A DNA stretch of 64,000 nucleotides from Pseudomonas fildesensis (GCF_001050345.1 NZ_LFMW01000001.1:372001-436000); one strand, 5' to 3'; counted from the first letter of the stretch, positions 1 through 10,848 are shown. Notes: generated by a model from the letters alone, not told the origin. Program-made: numbers and translations.

Positions 1-523
1 CGGCGCGGTCCTTGTAAGACACTTCACAGGCCTCATCGGACTGCAGGAACAGCATCTGTGCCACGCCTTCATTGGCGTAGATCTTCGCTGGCAAGGTGGT
101 GGTGTTGGAGAACTCCAGGGTCACGTGGCCTTCCCATTCCGGCTCAAGCGGCGTCACGTTGACGATAATACCGCAGCGCGCGTAGGTGCTTTTACCCAGG
201 CAGATGGTCAGCACATCGCGGGGAATACGGAAGAATTCCACGGTACGCGCCAGGGCGAAGGAGTTTGGCGGGATGATGCACACGTCGCTCTTGACGTCGA
301 CGAAGCTCTTTTCGTCGAAGTTCTTCGGGTCGACGATCGCCGAATTGATGTTGGTGAACACCTTGAATTCATCGGCGCAGCGCACATCGTAGCCATAGCT
401 GGAAACACCGTACGAAATCACGCGTGCGTCGCCTTCGCCACGAATCTGGCGCTCAACGAACGGTTCGATCATGCCGTGCTCTTGCGCCATGCGGCGAATC
501 CACTTGTCCGATTTGATGCTCAT
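1..523 (-). CDS. dcd: dCTP deaminase (3' end outside window)
   Basis: Deaminates dCTP to dUTP, feeding dUTPase and thymidylate synthesis in the cytoplasm. Starting at [13 protein letters not shown], 174 codons are visible. The family is about 188 residues, so only a short C-terminal tail is missing. The conserved block KSTYARCG (about residues 111-118) and the following P-L-E-P-x-W-E-G-H region with the catalytic Glu near 137 are intact. This is the trimeric bacterial dCTP deaminase fold shared with dUTPases. It stands alone on the minus strand, divergent from the cold-shock gene. Identification is from family recognition, and the visible part shows no damage. Confidence 0.93.
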   Translation of the reverse strand, partial: MSIKSDKWIRRMAQEHGMIEPFVERQIRGEGDARVISYGVSSYGYDVRCADEFKVFTNINSAIVDPKNFDEKSFVDVKSDVCIIPPNSFALARTVEFFRIPRDVLTICLGKSTYARCGIIVNVTPLEPEWEGHVTLEFSNTTTLPAKIYANEGVAQMLFLQSDEACEVSYKDRA

Positions 524-923
524 GGCGGGTGTCCTGAATAGCGAGGTGGAAAAATTCTGTTGGGCATCTTACCGGGGCCGGCGTTGGGGTTCAAAGGGCG
601 TGGGAAATTTGTTGATGAATGCATTGATGAATGCATGGCCTTTATAGGTCGCAGCCAGCGGGGCCGGTATCCCGGCTGCCGCGACGAGCGACTGTAAATA
701 CCACCGCCAGTCACGAAAATAGAGAAACCTTCGGAAATACCATTGGCACGTTCCGGAAAAAGGGTTAAGGTGGCGCCACTGTGCTGCTTGTGTCACTGAG
801 AATCTCTACACGATATGTTGAATTTCGATCCAACCATCTCCAAGAATTTTTCCTGCTCTTTGCACTCAGTCTCGGCCAGGGCTTTTCCTGAGTCGCAGTT
901 AACTTTGTCCAAGGAGATACACC
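524..923. other. 400-bp divergent gap between dcd and the cold-shock gene
   Basis: No convincing coding sequence lies here. The gap must hold the dcd promoter and the promoter plus long 5' leader of the cold-shock gene. Long leaders are usual for cspA-type mRNAs and control their stability and translation. A clear ribosome-binding site, AAGGAG at 911-916, lies 7 nt before the cold-shock ATG. A 12-bp tandem duplication is at 612-635. I could not place a promoter with confidence. Confidence 0.6.
612..635. repeat. Tandem 12-bp direct duplication
   Basis: The 12-mer ttgatgaatgca occurs twice head to tail with no spacer, about 290 bp upstream of the cold-shock start codon. It could be a simple slippage duplication or a paired binding site. 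Nothing else in the window repeats it, as far as I can see by eye. Confidence 0.7.
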
Positions 924-1133
924 ATGTCTAATCGCCAAACTGGTACCGTTAAGTGGTTCAACGATGAAAAAGGCTTCGGCTTCATCACTCCACAATCCGG
1001 TGACGACCTGTTCGTTCACTTCAAAGCTATCCAATCCGACGGCTTCAAAAGCCTGAAAGAAGGCCAACAGGTTTCTTTCATCGCTACCCGCGGTCAGAAA
1101 GGCATGCAAGCTGAAGAAGTTCAAGTTATCTAA
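924..1133 (+). CDS. Cold-shock domain protein, CspA family (CapB-like)
   Basis: A 69-residue single cold-shock domain (OB fold) that binds single-stranded RNA and DNA and melts RNA structure. RNP1 is KGFGFI (16-21) and RNP2 is DLFVHF (28-33). The length matches CspA-type proteins of Pseudomonas such as the cold-acclimation protein CapB. The start is fixed by AAGGAG 7 nt upstream. It is a single-gene unit with its own strong terminator at 1152-1184 and a long upstream gap likely to hold a structured leader. Whether it is cold-induced cannot be read from the sequence. Confidence 0.93.
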   Translation: MSNRQTGTVKWFNDEKGFGFITPQSGDDLFVHFKAIQSDGFKSLKEGQQVSFIATRGQKGMQAEEVQVI

Positions 1134-1151
1134 CTTGTACTGACTTAGTCG

Positions 1152-1184
1152 AAAAAACCCCGCCCTTAAAAGCGGGGTTTTTTT
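1152..1184 (+). terminator. Intrinsic terminator of the cold-shock gene
   Basis: A-rich 5' side, stem ACCCCGC/GCGGGGT with loop CCTTAAAA, then a run of T, starting about 20 nt after the stop codon. This is a classical rho-independent terminator. Confidence 0.9.
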
Positions 1185-1195
1185 ATGCCCGCTCG

Positions 1196-1299
1196 CTCCC
1201 ACTCCCAGCGTGGTAATGCCTCTTGTGACGCTCTGCGTCAAGCTTTGGGACGCGGAGCGTCCTGGGCTGCATTCCCACGCAGAGCGAGGGAACGATCGA
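1196..1299. repeat. About 105-bp structured intergenic repeat, copy A
   Basis: Degenerate copy of the element at 16388-16507. Shared parts in order are a TCCCA..GCGTGG.AATG arm, GTGACGCTC.GCG, GGGACGCGGAGCGTCC and CATTCCCACGCAGAG. Hairpins GACGC-TCT-GCGTC and GACGC-GGA-GCGTC are visible, while the first arm is eroded. It sits in the convergent gap between the cold-shock gene and rpoS. No coding potential. Family name unknown to me; it resembles REP/MITE-type palindromic elements. Confidence 0.75.
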
Positions 1300-1307
1300 C
1301 GCACAGC

Positions 1308-1343
1308 AAAACGCCCGGCGCATTCCCATGCACCGGGCGTTTT
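1308..1343 (-). terminator. Terminator downstream of rpoS
   Basis: Stem ACGCCCGG/CCGGGCGT flanked by AAA on one side and TTT on the other, 20 nt beyond the rpoS stop codon. The A/T flanks on both sides mean it can work in both directions, which suits the convergent arrangement. Confidence 0.8.
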
Positions 1344-1363
1344 CATAGCTGCGTCAGGCTACG

Positions 1364-2368
1364 TTATTGAAACAACGACTCACTCGACAAGCCATTCTTC
1401 TCGAGGATCTCACGCAAGCGCTTGAGCCCTTCTACCTGGATCTGCCGCACCCGCTCACGGGTCAGCCCGATCTCCAGGCCTACGTCCTCCAGGGTGCTGC
1501 TCTCATGGCCACGCAGGCCGAAGCGGCGAATCACCACCTCACGCTGCTTGTCCGTGAGTTCAGACAGCCACTGGTCAATGCTTTGGGAAAGATCAACGTC
1601 CTGCAACAGCTCGCAAGGATCTGTAGGACGATCATCGGTCAGGGTATCCAGCAGGGTTTTATCCGAATCCGGGCCCAGCGAAACATCGACCGAAGACACA
1701 CGCTCGTTGAGACCCAGCATGCGCTTGACCTCCCCTACCGGTTTTTCCAGCAGGTTGGCGATTTCTTCAGGCGAGGGCTCATGATCGAGTTTTTGTGTCA
1801 GCTCACGCGCTGCCCGCAGGTAGACGTTGAGCTCCTTGACCACATGGATCGGCAACCGGATCGTACGGGTTTGATTCATGATTGCCCGTTCGATGGTCTG
1901 ACGAATCCACCAAGTGGCATAAGTCGAAAAGCGGAAGCCCCGCTCAGGGTCGAACTTCTCCACCGCCCGGATCAAGCCCAGGTTGCCTTCCTCGATCAGA
2001 TCCAACAGGGACAGCCCACGATTGACGTAGCGTCGGGCGATTTTCACCACCAGGCGCAGGTTGCTTTCAATCATGCGCTTGCGCCCAGCAGGATCGCCCT
2101 TTTGCGACAAACGCGCAAAATGGACTTCTTCTTCGGGGGTAAGCAGAGGTGAAAAGCCGATTTCATTGAGGTACAGCTGCGTCGCGTCGAGCGCTCGCGT
2201 GTAATCAATGTATTTGTGTTGCTTTAACGCGGTGGAGTTCTTGGATTTGGTGCGAACTGAAGGTAGTGCAGGTCCCTCATTCGACATCGATTCCGTAGCG
2301 ATACCGGTCTCCATAAGGAGAACCTCATCGTCGATGTCAAACTCCGGCGCTTCTTTACTGAGAGCCAT
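1364..2368 (-). CDS. rpoS: RNA polymerase sigma factor RpoS
   Basis: Stationary-phase and general-stress sigma factor, 334 residues. Region 1.2 is around 60-95. Region 2 covers about 98-165, with the core-binding [17 protein letters not shown] and the -10 recognition helix [17 protein letters not shown]. Region 3 follows, and region 4 has the -35 helix-turn-helix [14 protein letters not shown] near 300. The first 50 residues are acidic and variable, as usual. It follows nlpD on the same strand with a 105-bp gap that contains a stable hairpin (2434-2464). In E. coli and Pseudomonas a main rpoS promoter lies inside nlpD; I could not pin it down here. Downstream comes a terminator and a repeat, not fdxA or rsmZ. 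Confidence 0.97.
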   Translation of the reverse strand: MALSKEAPEFDIDDEVLLMETGIATESMSNEGPALPSVRTKSKNSTALKQHKYIDYTRALDATQLYLNEIGFSPLLTPEEEVHFARLSQKGDPAGRKRMIESNLRLVVKIARRYVNRGLSLLDLIEEGNLGLIRAVEKFDPERGFRFSTYATWWIRQTIERAIMNQTRTIRLPIHVVKELNVYLRAARELTQKLDHEPSPEEIANLLEKPVGEVKRMLGLNERVSSVDVSLGPDSDKTLLDTLTDDRPTDPCELLQDVDLSQSIDQWLSELTDKQREVVIRRFGLRGHESSTLEDVGLEIGLTRERVRQIQVEGLKRLREILEKNGLSSESLFQ

Positions 2369-2433
2369 TGTTATAGTCCTTTGGTGAGTTCGACCTCAAG
2401 CTCAAGCGACGCCTTTATCCTTGGCAACGCTGG

Positions 2434-2464
2434 AGCCTGTTCCTTCTACGCGAGGGAACAGGCT
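2434..2464 (-). promoter_or_regulatory. Hairpin in the nlpD-rpoS gap (rpoS leader)
   Basis: Inverted repeat AGCCTGTTCC / GGAACAGGCT with an 11-nt loop, about 65 nt upstream of the rpoS ATG and 9 nt past the nlpD stop. There is no T-run after it, so it is not a strong terminator. It would lie in the 5' leader of rpoS mRNA, a region known in other bacteria to be controlled by Hfq and small RNAs. A role here is inference. Confidence 0.5.
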
Positions 2465-2473
2465 GGCAACACA

Positions 2474-3310
2474 TCAACGACGGGGTAGGAATTGCAGCGG
2501 ATCTACTGGCTTCCCTTGGCGGCGAATCTCAAAGTGCAGTTTCACCCGGTCTGTACCAGTTGACCCCATTTCGGCAATTGTCTGTCCGACTTTGACCTGC
2601 TGCCCCTCCCGAACCAACAGCCTACGGTTGTGACCGTAAGCACTGACGTAGGTATCGCTGTGTTTGATGATGACAAGCTCGCCGTAGCCCCGCAAACCAC
2701 TCCCGGCGTACACCACTGTCCCATCAGACGCAGCTAAAACAGGCTGTCCCAAATCCCCGGCGATATCAATGCCTTTATTCAAACTGCCGTTTGAAGAGAA
2801 TTTTCCAATCAATACGCCGTTTGAAGGCCATCCCCAACCGGTCGGCGCAGGCCCTGCAGGGGGCAACGGCGCGGGTGCCGGCTTGCTCGCAACCGTCGGT
2901 GTGGCGGTGCCCGCAGGCCGAGTGATGATGGTGGTTTTGCTCGAAGACGACGGCGAGGATCCAGTGTTTGTCACAACTGCCGTAGGCGTGGAACCGGTGC
3001 GCCCGTCAAAGCGAATCGTCTGACCCGGATGTATCGTATAGGGCACAGGAATATTGTTACGAGCCGCGAGCGCCTTGTAATCCCAACCATAACGGAAGGC
3101 AATCGAGAACATCGTATCGCCCTTGCGCACCACATATTGCCCAGTGGTCACCGTCGGCTTTTGCGGCACCGCGTTATTACGATCAACCACCCGCGCACCG
3201 CCGGATGGCGTGCTCGAACAGGCTGCCAATAAGGAACTCAAGACAAGGCCAAGCACCAGTCGCTGAAAGCTTGTTTTACTCATACGCTGCGCAAGACCTG
3301 TGAGACTCAC
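2474..3310 (-). CDS. nlpD: Murein hydrolase activator NlpD (LysM + degenerate LytM lipoprotein)
   Basis: Outer-membrane lipoprotein that activates amidases during cell separation. I chose the GTG at 3310 (VSLTGLAQRMSK) because GGGAG lies just upstream; this gives 278 residues, and an ATG at 3283 is the alternative. The lipobox ends at Cys31 (SSLLAAC). A LysM domain spans about 58-101 (GQYVVRKGDT..PGQTIRFDG), a Pro/Thr/Ala-rich linker follows, then a LytM/M23 domain to the end. The LytM zinc ligands look degenerate (KGIDIAG, SAYGHN), as in activators rather than active hydrolases. It precedes rpoS and follows pcm after 208 bp with no visible gene. Confidence 0.93.
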   Translation of the reverse strand: MSLTGLAQRMSKTSFQRLVLGLVLSSLLAACSSTPSGGARVVDRNNAVPQKPTVTTGQYVVRKGDTMFSIAFRYGWDYKALAARNNIPVPYTIHPGQTIRFDGRTGSTPTAVVTNTGSSPSSSSKTTIITRPAGTATPTVASKPAPAPLPPAGPAPTGWGWPSNGVLIGKFSSNGSLNKGIDIAGDLGQPVLAASDGTVVYAGSGLRGYGELVIIKHSDTYVSAYGHNRRLLVREGQQVKVGQTIAEMGSTGTDRVKLHFEIRRQGKPVDPLQFLPRR

Positions 3311-3518
3311 CCGCCGCTCCCTTTGTGGTGGCTGAACATGAACGCCTGTATCAGGCTTGAAATATGACGCAATTATAACTGGGCATTGAAGTTTTACCGG
3401 CACACGACTGAAACGAAACATTCATCGTGTTGAATACCGCCGCCGATCATGTTGATTCGATAGACCCCGCCGTAAGACACATCCTCGCCAACAGAATTCA
3501 CTGCCCGCGAATAAATGA

Positions 3519-4196
3519 TCAAGCCAGCGGGCCGTTGAGCAGCGGCACGAAACGTACAGCCCCCAGTACATGCCGGGAAAAGCCTTCGTCCTCACGAATA
3601 ATGAGCATCAATTGTTGCACTTCGCCGGAGCCCACCGGGATAACCAGCCGGCCGCCAGGGGCCAGTTGATCGAGCAACGCTTGCGGCACATCCGTAGCGA
3701 CCGCAGTGACGATAATGCCGTTGTACGGCGCCAGTGCTGGCCAGCCTTCCCAGCCATCACCCCAACGGAACACCACGTTACGCAGGTTCAGCTCCAGCAG
3801 GCGCTCCTTGGCACGATCCTGCAGCACCTTGATACGCTCCACCGAGAACACTCGCTCCACCAACTGCGACAGCACGGCGGTCTGATAACCAGAGCCGGTA
3901 CCGATCTCCAGCACCTTGTCCAACGGCCCCGCCGCCAGCAACAGCTCGCTCATGCGCGCGACCATATACGGCTGGGAGATGGTCTGGTTGTGACCGATCG
4001 GCAGCGCGGTGTCTTCATAGGCTCGGTGCGCCAGGGCTTCATCGACAAACAAATGCCGAGGCGTGCGCCGAATCACTTCCAGGACCTGGGCATTCGACAG
4101 GCCTTCTTCGTAGAGGCGCTGGATTAAACGCTCGCGGGTGCGCTGGGAGGTCATCCCGATGCCACGACGCAGCAGGTCGTCTTGTTCACGAGCCAT
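3519..4196 (-). CDS. pcm: Protein-L-isoaspartate O-methyltransferase
   Basis: Repairs isoaspartyl residues in aged proteins using S-adenosylmethionine; cytoplasmic. 225 residues, with the SAM-binding motif [14 protein letters not shown] in the middle and the [17 protein letters not shown] substrate region before it. The start at 4196 shares one base with the surE stop (TGATG) and has GAGGG upstream, so the genes look translationally coupled. An internal ATG ([10 protein letters not shown], 14 codons in) matches the start used for the P. aeruginosa homologue and is a real alternative. The surE-pcm-nlpD-rpoS order is conserved in gammaproteobacteria. Confidence 0.96.
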   Translation of the reverse strand: MAREQDDLLRRGIGMTSQRTRERLIQRLYEEGLSNAQVLEVIRRTPRHLFVDEALAHRAYEDTALPIGHNQTISQPYMVARMSELLLAAGPLDKVLEIGTGSGYQTAVLSQLVERVFSVERIKVLQDRAKERLLELNLRNVVFRWGDGWEGWPALAPYNGIIVTAVATDVPQALLDQLAPGGRLVIPVGSGEVQQLMLIIREDEGFSRHVLGAVRFVPLLNGPLA

Positions 4197-4945
4197 CAGC
4201 GCAGGCCCTCCAGCCAGCCATCGAGACTACTGAAGGCATCACTGAAGGTGCGATCGAGTTGCAACGGGGTAATCGAAACATAACCTTGCATCACCGCATG
4301 AAAGTCCGTGCCGGGGCCACCGTCTTCCGCATCGCCTGCCGCAGCGATCCAGTAACCTTCCTTGCCACGCGGGTCGACCACCTTCAACGGCGCCGCCGCA
4401 CGGGCGCGGTGGCCCAGGCGTGTCAGCTGGATGCCGCGAATATGGTCGAGGGGCAAGTTGGGAATATTGACGTTGAGCACCGTACGCGGCGGCAGGTCGA
4501 GGGAGCCATGGGCTTCCACCAGTTTGCGCGCGAAATAGGCCGCCGTCGGCAGGTTGTCCAATTGGCGCGAGGCCAACGAAAAGGCGAACGAAGTACGGCC
4601 GAGGAAACGCCCTTCAAGGGCCGCTGCCACCGTACCTGAATACAGCACGTCATCGCCCAGGTTGGCGCCGAGGTTGATGCCCGACACCACCAGGTCCGGC
4701 TCACGGTCCAACAAGCTGTTGATCGCCAGGTGCACGCAGTCGGTGGGGGTGCCGTTCACGCTGATAAAGCCATTGGCCAGAACCTGCGGGTGCAGCGGAC
4801 GGTCGAGCGTCAGCGAACTGCTGGCACCGCTTTTGTCCTGGTCGGGGGCAACCACCACGCACTCGGCGTAGTCCGCCAGCGCAGCATGAAGCGCAGCGAG
4901 GCCGGGTGCGGTTGCACCGTCATCGTTTGATATCAGAATACGCAT
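4196..4945 (-). CDS. surE: 5'/3'-nucleotidase SurE
   Basis: Metal-dependent nucleotidase and exopolyphosphatase linked to stationary-phase survival. 249 residues. The N-terminal motif ILISNDDG carries the metal-binding Asp pair. SGASSSLT, the VNGTPTDCV stretch and the [13 protein letters not shown] block complete the active site. It overlaps the end of truD by 13 nt and shares one base with pcm, so it sits in the ispF-truD-surE-pcm run. No abnormal features seen. Confidence 0.97.
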   Translation of the reverse strand: MRILISNDDGATAPGLAALHAALADYAECVVVAPDQDKSGASSSLTLDRPLHPQVLANGFISVNGTPTDCVHLAINSLLDREPDLVVSGINLGANLGDDVLYSGTVAAALEGRFLGRTSFAFSLASRQLDNLPTAAYFARKLVEAHGSLDLPPRTVLNVNIPNLPLDHIRGIQLTRLGHRARAAAPLKVVDPRGKEGYWIAAAGDAEDGGPGTDFHAVMQGYVSITPLQLDRTFSDAFSSLDGWLEGLR

Positions 4946-5991
4946 GGGCTGTCCGTCTGCCCCACCGGCACCAGATCAACAAGCTCGCGCACCAAGACAG
5001 TGGCGAAGCATCCGGCCGGCAGGACGAATTCCAATTGCAGAATGTCCAGCGAGGGATAATGCCACGTCAACCCACCAATGGGCAGTCGCAGAATGCGACG
5101 TTCCTGGCTCATGCCGGCGTTCACCAGCCAATCGCGCAGGTCGGCTTCACCGGCTGCGACGGCTTGTTCCAATTCGTGAGTGGCACCGGTGGCCGGCGAG
5201 TCACCCTCGCCCCACTGCGGCCCGGTTGGGTGCAGGTCCAGAATCGCCAGGCGCGGGTCGCTGCATTCAGCCTCCCCCGCCGGAAAAAAACTGCGGCTAT
5301 CGGTAAAGGCAAGCAGATCGCCGACCTGGGCGCGCTGCCAGGAGCCATCCGCGACACGCGCCGCCAGCACCTTGTTGAACAGGAAGCTACGGGCGGTGGA
5401 CAGCAACCGCGAACGCACATTGCGCTGTTCCGGCAAGGCCTTGCGTGCAGCCCATTCACGGGCATCCACCACATTGCCACCGTTGTGGCCAAAGCGCTGG
5501 GTGCCGAAATAATTGGGAATGCCGTGTTGGGCGATCAGTTGCAAGCGCGCGTCGATGCCAGCGTGATCACCGGCCAGTTGGGTCAGGCGCAAGGTAAAGC
5601 CGTTGGCCGAATGGGCACCGCGTTGCAGCTTGCGCTTGTGGCGGGCGATCTTGAGGATCTTGAGGGTGTCGTTTTCCGCACCGCTCAAGTCCGGATCCGC
5701 CTTGCCCGGCAGTTGTACGCTGAACCACTGGCGGGTCAACGCCTGGCGATCCTTGAGCCCGGCATAGCTGACGGTGCGCAGCGGCACGCCAGCAGCCTTG
5801 GCGATGCGCCGCGCAGCGTCTTCAGTATTCAAGCCGCGCTTTTCCACCCACAGCCACAGGTGCTCACCCTCGCCGGTCAGCGGGATATCCAGCACTTCGT
5901 CTACCTGGAAATCTTCAGCCGTGGCCTTCAGAACCGCGCTGCCCAAGGCATCGCCATGGGCCCGGGGGCCCAACAGTTGCAGGTCATTCAT
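4933..5991 (-). CDS. truD: tRNA pseudouridine(13) synthase TruD
   Basis: Makes pseudouridine at position 13 of tRNA-Glu. 352 residues. The catalytic Asp is D81 in the conserved [15 protein letters not shown] segment. [14 protein letters not shown] is the other TruD signature. The start overlaps the ispF stop by 4 nt (ATGA) and the end overlaps surE by 13 nt, so coupling along the operon is likely. Length and motifs are normal for the family. Confidence 0.97.
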   Translation of the reverse strand: MNDLQLLGPRAHGDALGSAVLKATAEDFQVDEVLDIPLTGEGEHLWLWVEKRGLNTEDAARRIAKAAGVPLRTVSYAGLKDRQALTRQWFSVQLPGKADPDLSGAENDTLKILKIARHKRKLQRGAHSANGFTLRLTQLAGDHAGIDARLQLIAQHGIPNYFGTQRFGHNGGNVVDAREWAARKALPEQRNVRSRLLSTARSFLFNKVLAARVADGSWQRAQVGDLLAFTDSRSFFPAGEAECSDPRLAILDLHPTGPQWGEGDSPATGATHELEQAVAAGEADLRDWLVNAGMSQERRILRLPIGGLTWHYPSLDILQLEFVLPAGCFATVLVRELVDLVPVGQTDSPCVF

Positions 5992-6461
5992 GCGCGCAGC
6001 AACAAGGCGACGGAGTGCACCGCGATGCCCTCTTCACGACCGGTAAACCCGAGCTTTTCGGTGGTAGTGGCTTTCACGTTGACTTGATCCAGTTCAATTT
6101 GCAGATCCGCAGCAATCAGCGCGCGCATCGATTCGATATGGGGGGCCATTTTCGGCGCCTGGGCCACAATAGTGTTATCGACGTTGCCGACCTTCCAGCC
6201 CTTGGCATGGATCAAGCCGACCACGTGGCGCAGCAACACACGGCTGTCCGCGCCCTTGAAGGTCGGGTCAGTGTCCGGAAAGTGCTTGCCGATATCGCCC
6301 AGCGCCGCTGCGCCGAGCAAGGCATCGCTCAAGGCATGCAATACAACGTCGCCGTCGGAATGAGCCAGCAAGCCCTGGTGGTGTGCAATGCGCACGCCGC
6401 CCAGGGTGATGAAGTCGCCTTCGGCGAAACGGTGCACATCGTAGCCGTGGCCAATACGCAT
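5988..6461 (-). CDS. ispF: 2-C-methyl-D-erythritol 2,4-cyclodiphosphate synthase
   Basis: Fifth step of the MEP isoprenoid pathway; homotrimeric zinc enzyme. 157 residues. The zinc ligands D8 and H10 (GYDVHRF) and H42 ([11 protein letters not shown]) are present, plus the [11 protein letters not shown] loop. Here ispF is far from ispD, with the formaldehyde genes between, whereas enterics fuse or pair them. Its ATG directly abuts the T-run of the terminator that ends fghA (6462-6491), so its ribosome-binding region is part of the terminator stem. Confidence 0.97.
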   Translation of the reverse strand: MRIGHGYDVHRFAEGDFITLGGVRIAHHQGLLAHSDGDVVLHALSDALLGAAALGDIGKHFPDTDPTFKGADSRVLLRHVVGLIHAKGWKVGNVDNTIVAQAPKMAPHIESMRALIAADLQIELDQVNVKATTTEKLGFTGREEGIAVHSVALLLRA

Positions 6462-6491
6462 AAAAAAACGCCCCGATTTAATTCAGGGCGT
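6462..6491 (-). terminator. fghA terminator overlapping the ispF translation start region
   Basis: On the minus strand the stem ACGCCCTGA / TCGGGGCGT is followed by seven T and then at once by the ispF ATG. It ends the frmA-fghA unit. The only purine-rich stretch that could bind ribosomes for ispF (CGGGGCG) is the 3' arm of this stem. Confidence 0.8.
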
Positions 6492-6515
6492 GATTCTACC
6501 TACTTTTGCCTCACA

Positions 6516-7361
6516 TTAACCGAGCAAAGCACGACCATGATGTCGCAAATGGTCTTCGATGAAGCTGGCGATAAAGAAGTAGCTGTGGTCGTAGCCCGGC
6601 TGCAGGCGCAGTTCGAGCGGATGGTTGGCCAACCTGGCCGCTTGCTGCAAGGCTTCAGGCTTGAGTTGCACTGCAAGGAAATCGTCACGATCGCCCTGGT
6701 CCACCAGCAATGGCAGTTTCTCCGAGGCTTCGCTGATCAGCACGCAGGCATCCCATTCGCGCCACTTCGAGCGTTCTTCGCCGAGGTAACGGGAAAAGGC
6801 CTTCTGCCCCCACGGACAGTCCATCGGGTTGTTGATCGGCGAAAACGCCGACACCGACAGGTAACGCCCAGGGTTGCGCAAGGCACACACCAGCGCACCG
6901 TGACCGCCCATGGAGTGGCCGCTGATACCGCGTTTATCCGAAGCCGGGAAATGCGCTTCAACCAACGCCGGCAATTCCTGCACCACGTAGTCATGCATCC
7001 GATAGTGCTTGGCCCAGGGTTCCTGGGTGGCATTCAGATAGAAGCCGGCGCCCAGGCCGAAATCCCAGGCGTTGTCCGGGTCGCCAGGCACGCCCGGCCC
7101 ACGCGGGCTGGTGTCCGGCGCGACGATGATCAACCCCAGCTCGGCGGCCATGCGATGGGCGCCGGCCTTCTGCATGAAGTTTTCGTCGGTGCAGGTCAAC
7201 CCGGACAGCCAATACAGCACCGGCAAATTGCCGCCCTGCTCCGCTTGCGGTGGCAAGTAGACGGCAAAGGTCATGTCGCAACCGAGTACATGGGAGCTGT
7301 GTTTGTAACGTTTGTGCCAGCCACCAAAACTCTTCTGGCAGGAAATGTTTTCCAGGGTCAT
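6516..7361 (-). CDS. fghA: S-formylglutathione hydrolase
   Basis: Hydrolyses S-formylglutathione to formate and glutathione, the last step of glutathione-dependent formaldehyde removal. 281 residues from the ATG at 7361, which has GGGAG 7 nt upstream. Alpha/beta-hydrolase (esterase D family): nucleophile S150 in GHSMGGHGA, acid Asp in DQGDRDDF, His in GYDHSYFF. It lies 88 bp downstream of frmA on the same strand. The spacer contains a large palindrome (7394-7426) that could change relative expression. A strong terminator follows. Confidence 0.96.
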   Translation of the reverse strand: MTLENISCQKSFGGWHKRYKHSSHVLGCDMTFAVYLPPQAEQGGNLPVLYWLSGLTCTDENFMQKAGAHRMAAELGLIIVAPDTSPRGPGVPGDPDNAWDFGLGAGFYLNATQEPWAKHYRMHDYVVQELPALVEAHFPASDKRGISGHSMGGHGALVCALRNPGRYLSVSAFSPINNPMDCPWGQKAFSRYLGEERSKWREWDACVLISEASEKLPLLVDQGDRDDFLAVQLKPEALQQAARLANHPLELRLQPGYDHSYFFIASFIEDHLRHHGRALLG

Positions 7362-7393
7362 GGGAATGCTCCCAGCTAAAAGCTGCAAGCCTC

Positions 7394-7447
7394 AAGCTGC
7401 AAGTGAGGCGCGCTCACTTGCAGCTTGTAGCTTGTAGCTTGTAGCTA
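7394..7447. repeat. Perfect 14-bp inverted repeat plus three 7-bp tandem units between frmA and fghA
   Basis: AAGCTGCAAGTGAG, 5-nt loop, CTCACTTGCAGCTT is a perfect hairpin at 7394-7426. The sequence continues with three units of GTAGCTT/A to about 7447. It lies between two genes that should be co-transcribed. No T-run follows on the minus strand, so mRNA processing or stability is a more likely role than termination. Confidence 0.8.
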
Positions 7448-7449
7448 CT

Positions 7450-9569
<2,120 letters not shown>

Positions 9570-9593
9570 TTATTGGCTGTTTGTGCCGGCCCC

Positions 9594-9659
9594 ATCGCGA
9601 GCAAGCCCGCTCCCACATTTGGAATGCATTCCAAGTGTGGGAGCGGGCTTGCTCGCGAT
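9594..9659. repeat. REP inverted pair (REPIN)
   Basis: 24-nt arms ATCGCGAGCAAGCCCGCTCC(CACA) and the exact reverse complement, separated by an 18-nt centre that is itself palindromic (TTGGAATGCATTCCAA). The whole 66-bp element is an almost perfect palindrome. It lies in the convergent gap between the LysR gene and ispD. This is the common P. fluorescens REP type; no RAYT transposase gene is in the window. Confidence 0.92.
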
Positions 9660-9681
9660 AGCGTCGACGCGGTTTAAATGA

Positions 9682-10389
9682 CTACCGTCGATTCGCCCAC
9701 CGCAACCGCAACCACTCCAGATCTTCCGGCCGGGTCACTTTGATATTGTCCGAACGCCCTTCGATCAATCGCGGTGCCTGGCCGGACCACTCCATGGCCG
9801 AGGCTTCGTCGGTGATCACGGCGTCGGCCACCAGGCTGTCGGCCAGGGCGCGGTGCAACGCACCCAGGCGGAACATCTGCGGCGTATAGGCCTGCCAGAT
9901 CAGGCTGCGGTCGACGGTTTCGATCACGCGGCCGCGCTTGTCGACGCGCTTGAGGGTGTCGCGGGCCGGTACCGCCAGTAGCCCACCTACCGGATCATCC
10001 GCGAGTTCGGTCAGCAGTTTATCGAGGTCATCGCGGCTCAGATTGGGCCTGGCTGCATCATGCACCAGCACCCAGTCGTCATCGCTGGCGCCTAGGGCAT
10101 TGAGTTGCAGCAAGGCATTGAGCACCGAGCCCGAGCGATCCGAACCACCGTCCGCACGCTGGATACGCGGGTCAGCGGCACACGCCAGGGTGGGCCAGTA
10201 AGGATCATCAACAGCCAGACTGACCACCAACCCCTTGAGGTCAGGGTGGTCGAGAAAACAGCCAAGGCTGTGTTCGAGAATAGTGCGCCCGCCCAGTTGC
10301 AAGTACTGCTTGGGACGGTCCGCGGCCATACGGGCACCGATGCCCGCGGCAGGAATCACGGCCCAGAAGGCCGGCAAACGATGATTCAT
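9682..10389 (-). CDS. ispD: 2-C-methyl-D-erythritol 4-phosphate cytidylyltransferase
   Basis: Third step of the MEP pathway: joins CTP and methylerythritol phosphate. 235 residues. The nucleotide-binding glycine-rich start is VIPAAGIGARMAADRPKQYL. DGGSDRSGSVLNAL, VHDAARP and the ITDEASAMEW segment are family marks. The start overlaps the ftsB stop by 4 nt, the usual gammaproteobacterial pairing ftsB-ispD. Confidence 0.97.
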   Translation of the reverse strand: MNHRLPAFWAVIPAAGIGARMAADRPKQYLQLGGRTILEHSLGCFLDHPDLKGLVVSLAVDDPYWPTLACAADPRIQRADGGSDRSGSVLNALLQLNALGASDDDWVLVHDAARPNLSRDDLDKLLTELADDPVGGLLAVPARDTLKRVDKRGRVIETVDRSLIWQAYTPQMFRLGALHRALADSLVADAVITDEASAMEWSGQAPRLIEGRSDNIKVTRPEDLEWLRLRWANRR

Positions 10390-10664
10390 TGGGCCAACTG
10401 GTAGAGGGTTTCACCCTCCTTGACCATGCCCAGTTCATGACGAGCCCGCTCTTCAACGGTCTCCGTGCCTTTTTTCAGCTCAAGCACCTCGGCATCGAGG
10501 ACGCGGTTGCGTTCCAGCAGGATTTCGTTTTCGGCGTGCTGTTCAGCAATTTGCTGGGTCAGGTCTTTTACCTGCGCAAAGCTGCCATTACCCACCCATA
10601 GGCGGTACTGCAGGCCAGCCAGCAACAAGAGCAAGACGAGGAACAACCAATTGGGACTGCGCAT
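10386..10664 (-). CDS. ftsB: Cell division protein FtsB
   Basis: Small bitopic division protein that forms the FtsQLB complex. 92 residues from the ATG at 10664 (MRSPNWLF). Short cytoplasmic N-terminus, one membrane helix at about 5-20 (WLFLVLLLLLAGLQYRLW), then a periplasmic coiled coil at about 28-65 (VKDLTQQIAEQHAENEILLERN). The longer frame upstream has no ribosome site or homology. Follows eno with 184 bp between and overlaps ispD by 4 nt. Confidence 0.95.
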   Translation of the reverse strand: MRSPNWLFLVLLLLLAGLQYRLWVGNGSFAQVKDLTQQIAEQHAENEILLERNRVLDAEVLELKKGTETVEERARHELGMVKEGETLYQLAQ

Positions 10665-10848
10665 CGAATATCGGGTATCCAGTGAAAAAAGACCGCCATG
10701 CAAAACTTTTGCAGCAACTGATAGCACGAAGCCTGGAAGACCCAGGCTTGTGCTTGATAGCCATCAGATTAGCGTCGAAATTCACACTGTCGTGAGTTTT
10801 CCGACGCAATCCGTCGACTTTTTACCATGCCTTACCATCAAGTAGCGA

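Noticed and set aside
13..28. TGTAAG-type sequence resembling half a GacA box
   Set aside because: Inside the dcd coding region and without the second half (CTTACA) at the right spacing.
3311..3518. Possible small gene between pcm and nlpD
   Set aside because: Frames here have no ribosome site or recognisable product; best read as spacer and nlpD promoter.
6015..7379. 454-codon plus-strand frame over ispF and fghA
   Set aside because: Spans two well-supported minus-strand genes and their terminator; no domain.
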